This document shows positions 1-12,400 of a stretch of DNA of 64,000 nucleotides, piece after piece. Each line of letters opens with the position of its first letter. The stretch's first letter is position 1. Both the position numbers and the translations under genes were made by a program. This stretch comes from Gorsachius magnificus (taxonomy: Eukaryota; Chordata; Aves; Pelecaniformes; Ardeidae), in contig CM067082.1 of the NCBI GenBank assembly GCA_034008185.1, positions 53,093,586 to 53,157,585 of the forward strand, in the 5' to 3' direction. A model generated the notes under the pieces. That model saw only the letters and a list, made by a program, of their open reading frames with translations. It was not told where the DNA came from and did no database searches.

Positions 1-968
1 TGCTCTGTCAATAACGGGTTGTCAAAAAGAGACAAAATGATGGACAGCGAGAACTAGGCCAACTGTGGGAAAGGCCAGAAGTACTAGCTGCTAACTGGTC
101 GGCTATAGCAGGGAAGAGAACAATACCCATGATAGGAAATGGCAATATTGTGACAGCAATAAACAACAAAATATTTTTTGATTCTGATCATAGATGAGCA
201 AATGCCTTGCCCCCACACCCACCAATTTACATAATTTAAACTCCTCCAGAGATAAATTCCTATACTGGAGTCATTTAGGCCTGGTTGAAATGGGAAAGGT
301 TAAGGTTACTGACATGTAATCTTGGCTCTAATTCAGCCTTAGTTTATTTGGAGCAATGGATTTATATTTGTGATTAGAATTTTAGGCCTGACTGGTTCAC
401 ATCAGGTTGGAAATATGAGTGTTCTTTTCATCTGGGATAATACTTGGCTGGGAGCAGCGTCCTAAACTCGATGGTCTTTATTTCTGGAGAAAATAAAATA
501 TCCTAGGATTAAAAACTAAACAAAGTAGGATGTTTTCTGGCAGACTAACAACTGGCTTAAAGCGAAATAGCAACTTGTTTTTCAGTAAGGGTGGACCTTT
601 CTGGGAATAGTCCAATGTATATTTTTTAGCCATTTCCTCCATAGCAGGGATTGGTTTATTGAGGTTCCACACCTTCACTAGCTTATTTTAGAAACTAAAT
701 CAAAAGCAGATCCAGTCAGTCAGTCACTCAGAATAAAATTTTGCTAAGTCAGAATCTTCATCATAACATCCCCATTCTAGGTATGTAGAGAAGGCATAGG
801 AAAATTAGTAGGGAATATTCAAGCTACATTTACATTTCTAAAGTTTAGGATTAGACAATGGAAAACTCTGTATCAGCACACACTAACTAACTTCCACAGA
901 ACTAAAGAAGTTATGCAAGCAGGAATTCAGCATAGACCATTATGGGCATCATCAGAGAAGCTGCATAC
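1..968 (-). other. COLEC12: COLEC12 intron, downstream of the coiled-coil exon (partial)
   Basis: Sequence between the donor of the coiled-coil exon and the left edge is AT-rich intron. I see no Gly-X-Y coding stretch, so the next (collagen-like) exon lies beyond position 1. A chance 66-codon frame at 478-678 has no recognisable content. No repeat was recognised. Confidence 0.85.
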
Positions 969-1958
969 CTTGTAGGATAGTGAAGTTCTTGATGAGCTGG
1001 CCATGTTTGGAGTCTACCAGCTTCATTTCTTCCATGATTACTGACAAATTGGCAACTTCAACATCTAACCTTGACCTCATCAAATCCTGTTGCATCTTGA
1101 GAGATGCAGAGTCTATGCGAATATTGGCTAGTGTGCTGTTCATAAAAATCAGCTCATCTGAATGTTTACTTAAGGTGTCTGTACAAGTTGTCCTGACCTC
1201 ATTGAGATTGCTAGTCAGTGTCCGTAGATGATGAGCAGTGTAGCTGATGTTGCTAATGATGTTGACTATATCGGTTTCAAAGACCTGGAACCTCTCTTCC
1301 AGCTGGTTGAATTTGGCAGAAGTTCTGTTTTCGTATTCTTTATGCTGTTCCTGGAGATCCTTTAGATTTTGTTCATTGGCTTGGGCAATTGTGGTGATAT
1401 TCTCCATTTGCCCACTGAAGGAGCTGAGCTGATTGTTCATGTCTTCAAGTGTATCATTGTTAGCTTTTGCCAATGCTGAGTTGTTGGCAGCCAAAGTCTG
1501 TAAATTTTGTACTTTCTCCTTAAGCCAGTCAGTGTCCTTCCGGGCTTGAAGGACAACCTGCTGCAGATTTTGAAAGTCATTCTTGATTCTTAGAATAGCC
1601 AAGCTTGTATCTTCCATTGACTTCTGCAGGACACTGATAAGATTTCTTTGCTGTATTTGTTTGGTTATGATGACCACATTACTTGTGTCTTGTTGAAGGT
1701 TGTTGATATAGCCAGTGTATGCCTGAAGAGTCTTATTGACGCTGATGATCATGAAAGAGTTACTATCTAAGGCACTTCTCATTTGGCTCTGTCTATCATC
1801 TAATACATTTCCAGACTCTTGCAGCTTCTCCAGTGTATCTTTGTTTCTGGTAGTTTTCTCTGCAATGTCATGAAGCTGCTGACGAAGAGCCAGAATGTCA
1901 GATCTGAAGCTAGACAGTTCAGTGTTAGTATTCATGGCTTTTTGTCCAGCTTGGTCAT
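969..1958 (-). CDS. COLEC12: COLEC12 (collectin-12) coiled-coil exon, internal coding exon
   Basis: This exon encodes the long extracellular coiled-coil stalk of collectin-12, a type II membrane scavenger receptor that trimerises and binds oxidised LDL, microbes and glycans. Visible protein runs from ...NTNTELSSFRSDIL to ...GQLIKNFTILQG and closely matches the known family over its whole length. The acceptor follows a long pyrimidine tract (minus strand ...cctgtacaacag, AG at 1960-1959). The donor is CAAG|GTATGC (GT at 968-967). The length is 990 nt, entered after one base of a codon and left after one base, so it is phase 1 at both ends. The frame is open across the exon. N-glycosylation sequons seen include NKT, NNS, NDT, NIT, NRT, NIS, NST, NLS and NFT, as expected for a heavily glycosylated stalk. 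The exon stops just before the first Gly-X-Y triplets, whose exons lie outside the window to the left. Oddity: the segment around 1649-1690 is shorter than in human (see findings). Confidence 0.96.
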
Positions 1959-4455
1959 CTGTTGTACAGGAAAAAAAAAAAGAAAGGCTTTAGGGTGAGT
2001 TTTTTAAAACACAGTATAAAATCACAGTCTATTTTAAGTACAGTCAGGCTGTCAAAATGTTCTTTCAATATTTCTATGCTATCTATTCCAGAAAAGAGAA
2101 AGTTCTGCCCCTAGACAGAGAAAGTATGAAGGAGATGAAGACCTTGTGTCTTGCTGAGGAGGACAAAATGGTGATTCTGTTGTTACATACAGGAAAAACT
2201 ACCATTAGAAACTGATGAATATACGCAGCCAAGCAGTGCTTGTATTCTCAATGAAAACTGAATGGTAAGCAGAATTCAAAATATTAAAGAGGTATCGGTA
2301 AGTTTATGTTTTGAAGTTACAACTGGCTATTGCTGAAAGCTCAGAGGTACGTTTTAGCTGTTCATATTTTCCTCCTCCCTTTCCTGGCAGGTGGAATATC
2401 TTCATTGTGATTTAGTACATATAATTTCATGTTTTAAAATCTTGGGGTTAGTTTTTAAAAAGTTCTAATGCCTATTTTAAAACAATCTGGGTTAGAGACA
2501 AAAGCTTTGCCAGCAGGCTACTCCAGATATGACAGGATATGAGGTATTTCTGTTTTTCTCTCAACATACTACTGCTTTTAATGACCTTTATCTTGCTGTT
2601 ATTGTTTCCTCGTGTTCTGAGTTACCTTTAATCTTAGAGGAACATCTCTGCTCTTGCTTACGCTGCCCTACAGTATGCTTTTGGAAGCTTGCCTGAATAT
2701 GACTAAGCTTTTGAGGCTGCACAGCTCATCAGCCATGACATAGAAATGAAGGAAATAAGCAGTCAACGCTCACTTTCAGGGAAGATTCCCCTTCTTGACC
2801 TCAATCACTTCCCTCTCCTAGACACAGGCCATATATTTTTGTCCTCATCTAAGTGTAGCTATATTTATGAATTATGCAGTCTGAAGTCCATCATTCCAGG
2901 TGACTTCAAGAGAGGACAGAATGGTTTTCATAAGCTACAGTGAATACAGCTGTGCCTGGAGCTTTCTTCTGGGGTGTCTGAGTGAGTCATGACAGCAAAC
3001 ATCAAATGGTGGCTTGTGAGGCTTCAGTCTGAAGTGTTTATGGAGTCTTTTGTGGATGGACATCTTCCTGAGCGCAGTTGCTCTCCCTGCCACTTGTCTC
3101 ACTCCAGGATCTTCTCTGATTCTATGTTTACCTCTCAGTTATAGCTCAGATTACATCGTGTTCCTCACACAGCTCTGACAACTGCCAGGTCCACATGCAG
3201 CTAATCCCTGAAGGCCCTGTCTTTTATTCACCACATGCTGTTATTCTTCTGGCCCTACAGCAGTTCTCTTACCTTTATGCGTCCCACATACATTGCCCCA
3301 TAACTTTCTGAACTTCCTCCACAGCAAGTCCACTTAAATGGGAACTGAAGGTCCTGATGAGCATCTCACTGGCCATCTATCCAGCAGCGTGTAAAAATGT
3401 GTGGGCGTGAATGAATCAAAGGTGCTCCAAGTTGTGAAAATTTAATCAGCATAATATATTAACCCAAATATAACCCAAAAGGTTGCATGTGCTTTAAGGT
3501 CTAACTTTTAGTTCTGTGTATGTATGTGCTGCTGAATTACCCTATGTCTTTGAACTAAATGCAGTGTGCAAATACCTCAGAATCCAGCTACTTTTTGAGG
3601 GGAAAAAGTTGTAAAAACTTATGATCAAGCTGCAAACCAGTAATTTTTCCTAGAAATACATGTCTCAATATATGGTTTATGAAGCTAAACAAAATTTATT
3701 TCAAGAAGCACATGCATGTATGTTATATTAATATTTATATAAAAAATAATTATATAAACTATAAGTCTATGTATATATAAATCAAAAATAAAGAGCTCTG
3801 CTTCCTATCCAGACAAGGAAGGAAGGTAGAAATGTACACTTAGTGAGCAGAATCCTTATCCATGATCTTTTTCCATCTTCCTGCGAATTGAGAACTGTGA
3901 TAGCACTTGGGAGACCTGAACTCATAACAACTTAGCGTCCTGTATTCCCTGAGGTGATTAAGAAACAGTTAATGGAAGTAATCAACTTGCCTCAGACACA
4001 AGAGTTTTGAACAGCTGATTATTTGTGCATCCCTTAAAATGACCTTCAGTTTTGAATCTTAATTGCTAAAACAGCATCAAGATGACTGGGTGACAGATTT
4101 TCATTTTATGTAGAATCTCTTGTGCTGAGGAACAGCTTCTGCTATGTTTTACATCTCTACCTCAGAGAAGACTCTCTCCTGAGGACCACCTTTAAGTGTC
4201 TGTTTATTTTAGTATAAATGATTTCAGAGTGACCTCAGTGGGAACTGTAAATATTGAAGTATGTTTAAAATGCTCTCCTAAGCAGGGCTGATCTTAACTC
4301 TTTTTAAGTGCTTTCCCAAGTACTTGAGAAATTGGAATAGAAGTGCTTGTATCTTGTCATAGCCAGAGATTTTTCAGACGTGTTTCCTGCCGCTATCTGC
4401 CAGGAGAACACCCCAAAGCCATAATACAGAGGGGCTTTGCTTGTGTGTAGATTAC
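1959..4455 (-). other. COLEC12: COLEC12 intron between stalk exon and coiled-coil exon
   Basis: The intron is about 2.5 kb, defined by the donor GTAATC at 4455 and the acceptor at 1959-1960. A near-pure pyrimidine tract (A-run at 1971-1981 on the plus strand, minus-strand T-run) precedes the acceptor. An AT-rich low-complexity stretch lies at about 3716-3790. No CR1 or coding remnant was seen. Confidence 0.88.
3716..3790. repeat. AT-rich low-complexity stretch
   Basis: The sequence is nearly all A and T with runs of TATATAA and AATATTTATA type. It is not a clean microsatellite, and no function is inferred. Confidence 0.6.
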
Positions 4456-4554
4456 CTAATTTCTTCAGACCACTCTCCACCTCTGTGAGCTTTTCTGTAT
4501 ATCTTCTGTGGGACGTTTCCAGGCCACCTGTCACATTGTCCATTTTTTCTACAA
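4456..4554 (-). CDS. COLEC12: COLEC12 juxtamembrane stalk exon
   Basis: A 99-nt coding exon gives the residues immediately outside the membrane: V-E-K-M-D-N-V-T-G-G, then a heptad-like stretch ending E-S-G-L-K-K-L. It corresponds to the start of the collectin-12 coiled coil, with one N-glycosylation sequon (NVT). The acceptor is ...ctttcccctag| (AG at 4556-4555) and the donor is TTAG|GTAATC (GT at 4455-4454). Both ends are phase 1. Its first two bases complete the valine codon begun by the last base of the transmembrane exon, giving GYK-V-V-EKMDN, which matches the family. An open frame continues past the donor to 4304, but that part reads intron and is not coding. The stalk is less conserved here than in the neighbouring exons. 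Confidence 0.94.
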
Positions 4555-7500
4555 CTAGGGGAAAGAGAGCAGTATGTTATGGAAAGAAGAAAAGTGAAAT
4601 TATGAAAAAAGTCTAGTAAACAATAAAGCAAACAAAAAACCCCACCACTACTATCAAACTAAAAAACCCACCTTAAATTGCCTTGCTTGCCACTACTCTC
4701 TGCTGTTGCTCTGTGAAATGGTGGAAGGATGAGCTCCTATCTGCTGGTGGGACCCAACATTCTTCCAGTTCTTCAGCCTGCCAACAGTCCCCCAACATTT
4801 CTTTGCCTGTGAGCAATCTTGCTCCTGAATGAGGAAATCCCTCTTTGTGGGTTTTCCTCATGAACCAAGTCCTTTTCTTTTAACAGTATTTCCATGCTCC
4901 AAGCACAGTGCTGTGTGGCAAAGGCGAACTGATTGTTAAAGGCTCAGATGCATGAGAGAAGCCGTCCTTTTATTTTGCTATGAGCCATTTCTCCTTAAAA
5001 AGATTTTTTTTCCCGTGCCTTTTAATCATTAAAAATTGCCACCTGGATAGCAAACTTTGGACTGAGATAACAGTTTGAAGATGCAATTACTAAATGTTTT
5101 GGAGATCAGCTTTTAAGCATCTTGATAATTGTACAGATCACTCAAAATGGTCTTGAAACCATTCTGCCCCGTTAAGATTGAAGGGATGGGCATTCAGCAA
5201 GTGCATATTTATGGCTGATGTGCTCTTTATTTTGTAAGGTCAGCATAATTTTCTTGTCACTGAGACAATCTGATTATTTGATGGAATTGATACGGAAACT
5301 GAAAAAGCAGAGCAACAAATAAAAGAGCCCGGGGTGGCTTCCAGTGGCAAAAATGTGAAATTCTTGCAAGGCTAGAAGCCACCTTCAGCTTCCATACCAA
5401 ACCATGTCTAATAGGCTTTTGCATTCAAGCCACAACCAGGGGCAGAAATTTCTTCTCATCATGAGATTATTTAGCCCTTTGGCTACATGGGGAGCAGAAT
5501 GCATCTGCACCAACCCTGTGAGAAGCTACACGAGTTATTGCGCCAGCTCCCTCTTTCAAACAGAAGAAATAAGGTGCTTCCCATGTCTTGAGACAGTGAA
5601 GCCAATTCTGTAAACCTGTGTGGCGCAGGGGGTACCGCTAACTCTTTCTATCTGTGAGATAATCTGCAGCTAGGAAATAGCCTCAGAGAAGTTGTAGCTT
5701 ATTTACTTTCTTGCTACTTCCCTGCAAGTGGCAAGGATGAACTCTGGGGAGAACAAGTAGAGTGCCATGGCCAAAGTAGGTTTTGTTGCTCTTGCTGCCA
5801 AAAGGGGTCATGGATGACCACCAAAAGTGGATGGATGTCCTCTTATTGGGAGTGCCTTTCCTTCCCTGGCAGTAGCTCCTGCCACCATCTCTGGATGAAG
5901 CCTTCAGTGGTAGGTGAGCATGTGGAGCACTCTCAGGAGTAGAAGTCAATGTCTGGGGAGCACCCCAGGCTTAAACAGCCACTTTCCGTCTCCTCCAGAA
6001 AAAGGCAAAGGCAAAGCAGGCAGACCAGCCGTAATACCCCTTATGAAGGCCACCCTGCTGCTCCAAGCAGTCTCCTGCTCTCAAAAATGCAAAGTCTGTC
6101 TATGCCTTGAACTTGGTTTTGCAGAGTTTCACCTTAATTCTCAGCTTGGTCAGATCTCTCTACAGTATCATCACACTTTCTGACAAGGTCACTGTGGAAA
6201 ATGTGGTAAAGACCCTCCAAAAGAAGCGAAAATTTCAACTAGTTGCTGACTGGAACAGAGAGGACTGTCTGCATCTGAGCCACCATTTCAGAAGCAGGGA
6301 CAAAATGTGCCATCTCACCAGGGTGTGTTGGCCCTAGGTAATGGCAGGCAAACTCTGTCTGGGAGACAGACAAAAGAAGTAGCTGAAAGTCACAGTGGGC
6401 ATTAGTCAAGAAACTTAAAACCAAGGACTGACCAGAGAATGAGAACTACCAGAAATTCAAGCTGAGAGCAAGCTCGCTTCCCTCACTGGGGTGAGTCACA
6501 GGAGGATCATTCCCATTCAGCAGGCTAATCTGGCACTGGCTGGTCCCAGAAAAATTATAACTTTGCATTTTGCATTTCATTTAAGAAAGTATGCGTAAAA
6601 AATTACAGATTGCTCTGTTAATGTTTTTAACAATAATATAATAGGTCTTCTCAAAGCAAACTAATAGTAAACTTGGCTTCTTATTCCTTAATGACCTTGA
6701 TGTTTAATTCATGTTTTGGTTTCAGGTTTCTCCAAACTACTATGTAATTTTTACCACCAGTTTGGAGGTTTTTTCTGTGTTGACTTTGCCTCCCATTGAG
6801 TTATTTTTTTGCCTGCCATATTTAATCCACTGATTAGTAGTTTTAACGTTTTAAATCACAAAGGATATCTAAATACCACGTAGGAAATGAAAGTTTTAAA
6901 AGTAGTTTTGGGCTTTATAAACATAAGTGTGGGAGGCAAATTTAATGGAAACTTAGCTAAGAGGCTGAAAGAATCCCTGATGCCAGCAGAATTCCTTCTT
7001 TCAGTGTAATATTGCAATAAAAAAGACAAGCCAAACTCTGATGCAGAGAGGAGAGTTCAAGAGCTCTGTAAAATTTTATTTTGAGTTTTCTTCTTCCTTT
7101 AAGGCCTTATTCCTTCCCAACCATCAAAAACATTGCAATAATTCCTTTGAATATGTACCGTCAGCTGGGGTTTTGTCTAACTCATGTTTTCCTTGCAAAT
7201 TAGTGCTTAGGCATTGTGGAAATGAAGCTCTTAAACTGCAGGTACAAAGGGCAAAATTAAGCCTGACATATGGCCTTTTGCTGCTTGGTGTTACAGAAGG
7301 GATACCTTGGACTCAGCAGGACTTTTCTCCAGCATATGCCTCTTTCCCTTGGCATTCAGGTGGAGCAGTCACCAAGTTGGTGAGTGGTGGAGCAGTGGTC
7401 ACTGAGATCTCTTAAGGTCTGTGAGCAAGATGTGCATTATCCACCTTCCTATAATCTTTTTCCCAATTTTTTTGTGGGAGAGGAAATTCTTTTGTCATTG

Positions 7501-9373
7501 CCCTGGAGAGATGTGGCTTGGTACTGTTATGACAGACAGACAAGTCCCTGGTCAGGCACCGATGACTACTCAGTGAAAGGTTTAGAAATGAGTGTAGCCA
7601 AGATGGGGCCTCAAGATGAGAGCAAAGCGTGGGGGAAAGACGGTGCTAGAGGCCCCCATGGAGAAAGCAGCTTGAAAACTGTGGATTGAAATGAGGAAGA
7701 GAAACTCCCTCTCCCAAAGAGAACTTTTGGACAATTTCCTTATTGCTATTGCTTCCTACACACATACGCAAATAAACGTTTGCCAAAGCAAGATACAGAG
7801 CAAGGGTCCTTCCAACTTGATACGCTGTTTCTGATGCCAAGTGAGGTCTGAGTCTTCTGGTGAGCCCCAGAACTGACAGCCTTGTATAAAACTCTCTTGA
7901 CGAAAATTCTGCTAAATCCCTGGCATTTAGTGGCTGGGTTATAGCCCGGAAGGATCCCATCCTCATCTGCTGTAAGAAGATCTCTGCAGATTTATATCTC
8001 CAGAAGGCTTAAGTTTGTCATCCGCTAGTCCATATAACCAAATGATCTTATCTTTATAGATCAAGAACAAGTTTTTGAAGTTTTTGAATCCTGGAAAGTT
8101 TTGGTTTTTTCCTCAGAATCGGACTTCCAGAGACCAGTTACACATGCTTTAGGAGAATGTCTGACCAATTCCATATCTACTGCATTTCTTTGCATTTTAT
8201 TTTAATTCACCACATTCCATCTGCTTTATCATGAAAAAGGAATACCTACATGTCTCTGTCTGTCCTTCATGTTCTCTCATCTCCCTGGCTAAATCTTCCA
8301 TCTAAACCAAGCAGTTTGAATTTTCTTCCCATTCAAAACTGTACCAAATCCTCTTAAATAAGTATTTATCCCTTTCTATTTCTACAATTTCCTTTTCTTT
8401 CACTGGCAAAGGACCAGAGGTGATGTCAGCTCTGCTACGAGCGCAGCTGTTGGCGGCACAGGATGCCCTGCATGCTAATCACATGAATATTTACCCAGCT
8501 TCTTGGAGGGGTTTTGGAGCTACTCTCAGAGCCATACTCAAGCAGCTTGTTTAAAGCTAGCTTGGTTTTCTCCGCAACATGCTGCGACATCCTGTTATAA
8601 TACTCACAATGATGCTATTCACTTTCTTTTCCTTACCATAAACTCACGTCTTACTTAACTTATTAGAGATGTGACTGCATGACAAGCAAGCATTTACGTC
8701 AATACATTCATAAGAATGCTAAAGTGCCTACACTTAATTAGTGCTGAGGATGCATAGGACTTTTAAGCTGTGCTTTCCCATGTGCCCTACTTGCACAAGT
8801 GAATTTTTTGCCACTACTGGCTTGTCCAACTACCAGAATCTTTGAAATTACAGTCAAAAGCCTCTAAGCGTCTCTGTTCGTCAAAATAATTATAGATAAC
8901 TCAATACATTGGCACCTCCTGGTTCAATCTTTCTTCCAGATATTTCAAAGTAATATTGATCCTACACTTTGTTCCCGTGATAAATATTGTATTAGTAAGA
9001 CTATTCCTGTCTCTCCCATTAAGAAGGACATTTATTCTGGAAAGGTGGAGTATATGTTAAAGAGCTCAGTGAAATCAAGGTATAGCATATGTTACTGAGC
9101 TTTGAGTCTTCCAGTTAGTGCTCCTGGAAGAATGATCATTTTGTTCTAACTTTTTTCTTTTCTTTCAAATGTCTAATCTAGTTTCAAAACTTCATAATTT
9201 TTCAAAGGTGAAAATCTAAGGTTGCAGTTGTTGTTATGTGTGTACAAAAAGCCAACATTGCCAAGGTATTGATATTTAAGGTGAAATGTGATAAATTGCC
9301 TATCTGTCTAATACGTGGAAATCCGCTTGGATGCTTGGCTGAAAGTGAAGTGTTGGGCTTGATGCATACTTAC
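4555..9373 (-). other. COLEC12: COLEC12 intron between transmembrane exon and stalk exon
   Basis: The intron is about 4.8 kb between two well-supported splice sites. It holds no CR1 fragment and no coding sequence I recognise. Short chance frames occur near 5.9-6.4 kb and 7.0-7.9 kb. The stretch 8401-8515 carries several short motifs resembling transcription-factor sites (see findings). Confidence 0.88.
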
Positions 9374-9496
9374 CTTTGTATCCCAGAATGGCTACTGTGA
9401 TTGTTAACAGGGCACATAAAATATATAATAAGATGATGGAAAACTTCAGTGCCCAGTTATTTTTACATTTGGTACATTGAGTCCCCTCCTGAATAC
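9374..9496 (-). CDS. COLEC12: COLEC12 transmembrane (signal-anchor) exon
   Basis: A 123-nt exon encodes I-Q-E-G-T-Q-C-T-K-C-K-N-N-W followed by a hydrophobic helix of about 23 residues (ALKFSIILLYILCALLTITV region) and ends A-I-L-G-Y-K. This is the single signal-anchor of the type II receptor: the N-terminus is cytoplasmic and everything encoded further left is extracellular. The CTKC cysteine pair sits on the cytosolic side. The acceptor is ...cttcttttgcag| (AG at 9498-9497) and the donor is AAAG|GTAAGT (GT at 9373-9372), both strong. The exon is phase 1 at both ends. The preceding exon should carry the short acidic N-terminus with the tyrosine-based endocytosis motif. I searched the minus strand to 64000 for it and did not find it. 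Confidence 0.96.
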
Positions 9497-12400
9497 CTGC
9501 AAAAGAAGATTTAAAGAATTTTAAAACAATGGCAAGGAACACATTGCTAGTTTTCTCTCTCCATTTTTTCTCCTCCATTTTCTAAAGAACAAATTATTTA
9601 TGTAAGCAGATGATATATGGGCGCGTATTTGCCTATTCTGCCAGGATAGCCTCCATGGTAGTTAAAGCATCAGCTTAGTGATACAATCACTTTGAGATTT
9701 TAGCATGTTGAAGAGAAGTAGGTTCTGCTTCAGCAGAAAACCTGTGGCTTTCCTGAGAGACAGGACTATTTTCCAAGCCTATGGTGAGCTTTGGAAGTCA
9801 AACGTTTATTAGCATCTCCTCCGTCGGGCATCATGCTGCAGCAGCTCTTTCTTAGCATTCGGTTTCCCTACAGGGGCAATAGGAGACAATAAATGCTCCG
9901 GCAGAAGGAAAATACAGAAGTAAAATAGCATTGTGAAAACCTCGTAGGAGTACTGGTCCTGCTTTGTAACCATTACTACAAATGGTTACCACGTGAACAA
10001 TTTCTTTCTGTAATGAGAGAGACTTTTTTCTTATTTTGGGGGAGTTTGGAGTATACTATTTCCACAGAAAAGAAGGGGTGCTATACTGGTAAAGCTAGTG
10101 GCACATCTATACCAACAGAGAAATGCTCCCTTGTGGACAAGTTTAAGAAAAAAGGCCTCAAGTTGATGAGAGAAAACAGGCCTTTACTATTTTATATTTG
10201 AGCTTTTTGCAGAATGGTTTGACATCTTTGGGTCTATTAGAGAAGCAATATTCCTCTTTTCTCTACGTGCTCCTCAGGAACAGCCTGAGAGTGTTGGAAG
10301 CGTTGATTAAGTTACCAAGAAATTAATCAGAAACACAAACGTGTAAAAACATGAAAACTGGACCACTGTGCTGGAACGAATACGCAGGATTTATCCCTCC
10401 TTCTGATGTGCTTTAAGCAGGCCAGGATTAATGTAGCTTTCTGTGTCTGTCAGAAAATGCATTTTTTTTTATATTTTACTCTATTTGTGTACTATTAAGG
10501 GAGTCCCACAGGAAAGCTTTAAGATCTAATAAATTCTATGTACCAGATTACTTAACTAATCCAAACTTGCTCCATAGCTTTTTATGAGTAGCTTATATTT
10601 CCCCCAAGGCCTAACCCACAGCTGATTTTACTTTTCCCAAAACATGACCTTCGGCAAAGCGGTTTTTTATTTTTCATTTTTTTAAGTGAAAAGCACGGGC
10701 CACTTCCCCTGGGTTCATCCTGGAGGATAGGTGACCGACCTATCAAGTTAAGTCAACTGTATTTCTCTCTCAAAGAACAGCAGTTTCCAGTGACCTCCTT
10801 AAGCCCAGGGTACTTGAAGGAGGGATTACCATATTGGAGCAACTCGGGAAAAGGATTTATACAAAGTTTATTTGACAAGGCATTTTTCTCAATTCCCTCT
10901 GCACATAATACTAGCTGTGGCTAAGGCAGAAGTGCATCTCTCACAGGTCAGCCCACTTTCCACATTATGCCATCACGTGTTTTTTCTAAACATTTCAGCT
11001 GTGACATCATGTTCTGTTGCCATGGGTTGAAAGCAATGTCATAGATTCAGGTTCCTTGGGGTTTAGGCATAAAATTAGTTGGGAATCTGGTTCTTTTTTC
11101 AGGAATGGGAGCATTCCGGGAAAGTAAGAACAAGACTTGTAAGGATAAACCCAAGAACAGAAACTCCAGCAGGGAAAGGCTTCTCTCTTGCCTGTGCAGG
11201 TGGGAAGGAAGGGAGCTGGCACAGAGACAGGCAGTTGCATAGCCCGTGTACTGCTGACTTGGATTTGGAAGGCTGCTGACTCCTGCACCACAGAAGAAAA
11301 GGTTTGCTCAGGGATCCTGGTGTGCGGGCTGGTTCTCTTCAGTTGGTTGACACTCTCAGGGAGTTTGCTAGTGGGGAAGTTCTGCTTGCTGAAAAAGCTG
11401 GAGAGGGAAAGTGCCATTTTCTAAGGGTTTGCAGTGGGTATTCAGAGACTGGAATTATTTCACAGTGAGAACTCATGGTGTCTGGAACACCATTTTGCTG
11501 CTGTTAGCTGGTACTAATGGGCTCATTGAGCCCCTCTCTGCTGAAGGCAAGGTTCTTCCTCCAAAGGGTTTAAAATTCAGATTCTGGTCATGTAAGTCTT
11601 TGAACATCCCACCTACCAAAACCCACGAGAGTCTTGGGGCACAAAGCACGCACAGGTAACAGAAAGTTTGATCCTCCCTATGTTAATGTTAATGGAAGCA
11701 GAACCACATCCATTACTGGGAAGACTGATAGACTGCAGAGGTACAAAGCACAGAGAAGGGCAGAAAGAAAAACAAAACCTTTGACAGCAACTGCACACAG
11801 AAAAGTTTCACTTGATTACAGTCTCCTATTAAGATTACTCATTTTATGACATGACCTGCTTTCTGTCACCGTACTCCATCTTCCTGTGTAGTGTAATGAG
11901 CTGAAACCTTGCTGATGTCACTGCATGTATTGCAGTTCAGCGTCTAGCATCATGTACGTTCTGCTGCTTCATAAGGATCCTGTTTCACTTGTCTCAGTCC
12001 TCTCTATCGCTGGTTCAATAAAACAGTGCTTTGGCTTTTCAGAACTTTTACTTTCAGCGTATTTCAAACTGACATCAGAGCAGCACCCCAACAAAAGCCA
12101 GACCTTTCCATCCTTTAACGGGCCAGCACTGTTGGTATCAATAACATAAACACAGCGTACTAAAGCGATCGTACAGGCAGGAGTGATTCCATTAACTAAG
12201 CTGGGCTGGAACTGTGTATTGCATTGCCTGCTGGCCCTTTCTGCCTGTCAGCTTAAAACCGCGTCTGACTGCCATCGAACCCCCGCTACCCTCATCTAAC
12301 CTGCCAGGGCTGGAGTAAAAAGCCACGGAGCTCTAACAGGCTCCTTTGTTTTCCTTTGCCTAGAGATGGACACAAGCAAAGTCTTTCAGAGCTATCAAAT

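Noticed and set aside
4304..4455. Continuation of the stalk exon's open frame beyond L-K-K-L-G
   Set aside because: A good GT donor lies at 4455-4454. The following residues do not match collectin-12, while splicing to 1958 restores the family sequence.
8015..8040. Minus-strand S-F-G-Y codons, recalling the N-terminal motif of COLEC12
   Set aside because: They lie on the downstream side of the transmembrane exon. They are followed by M-D-stop and not preceded by the acidic stretch or a splice site. They are a chance match.
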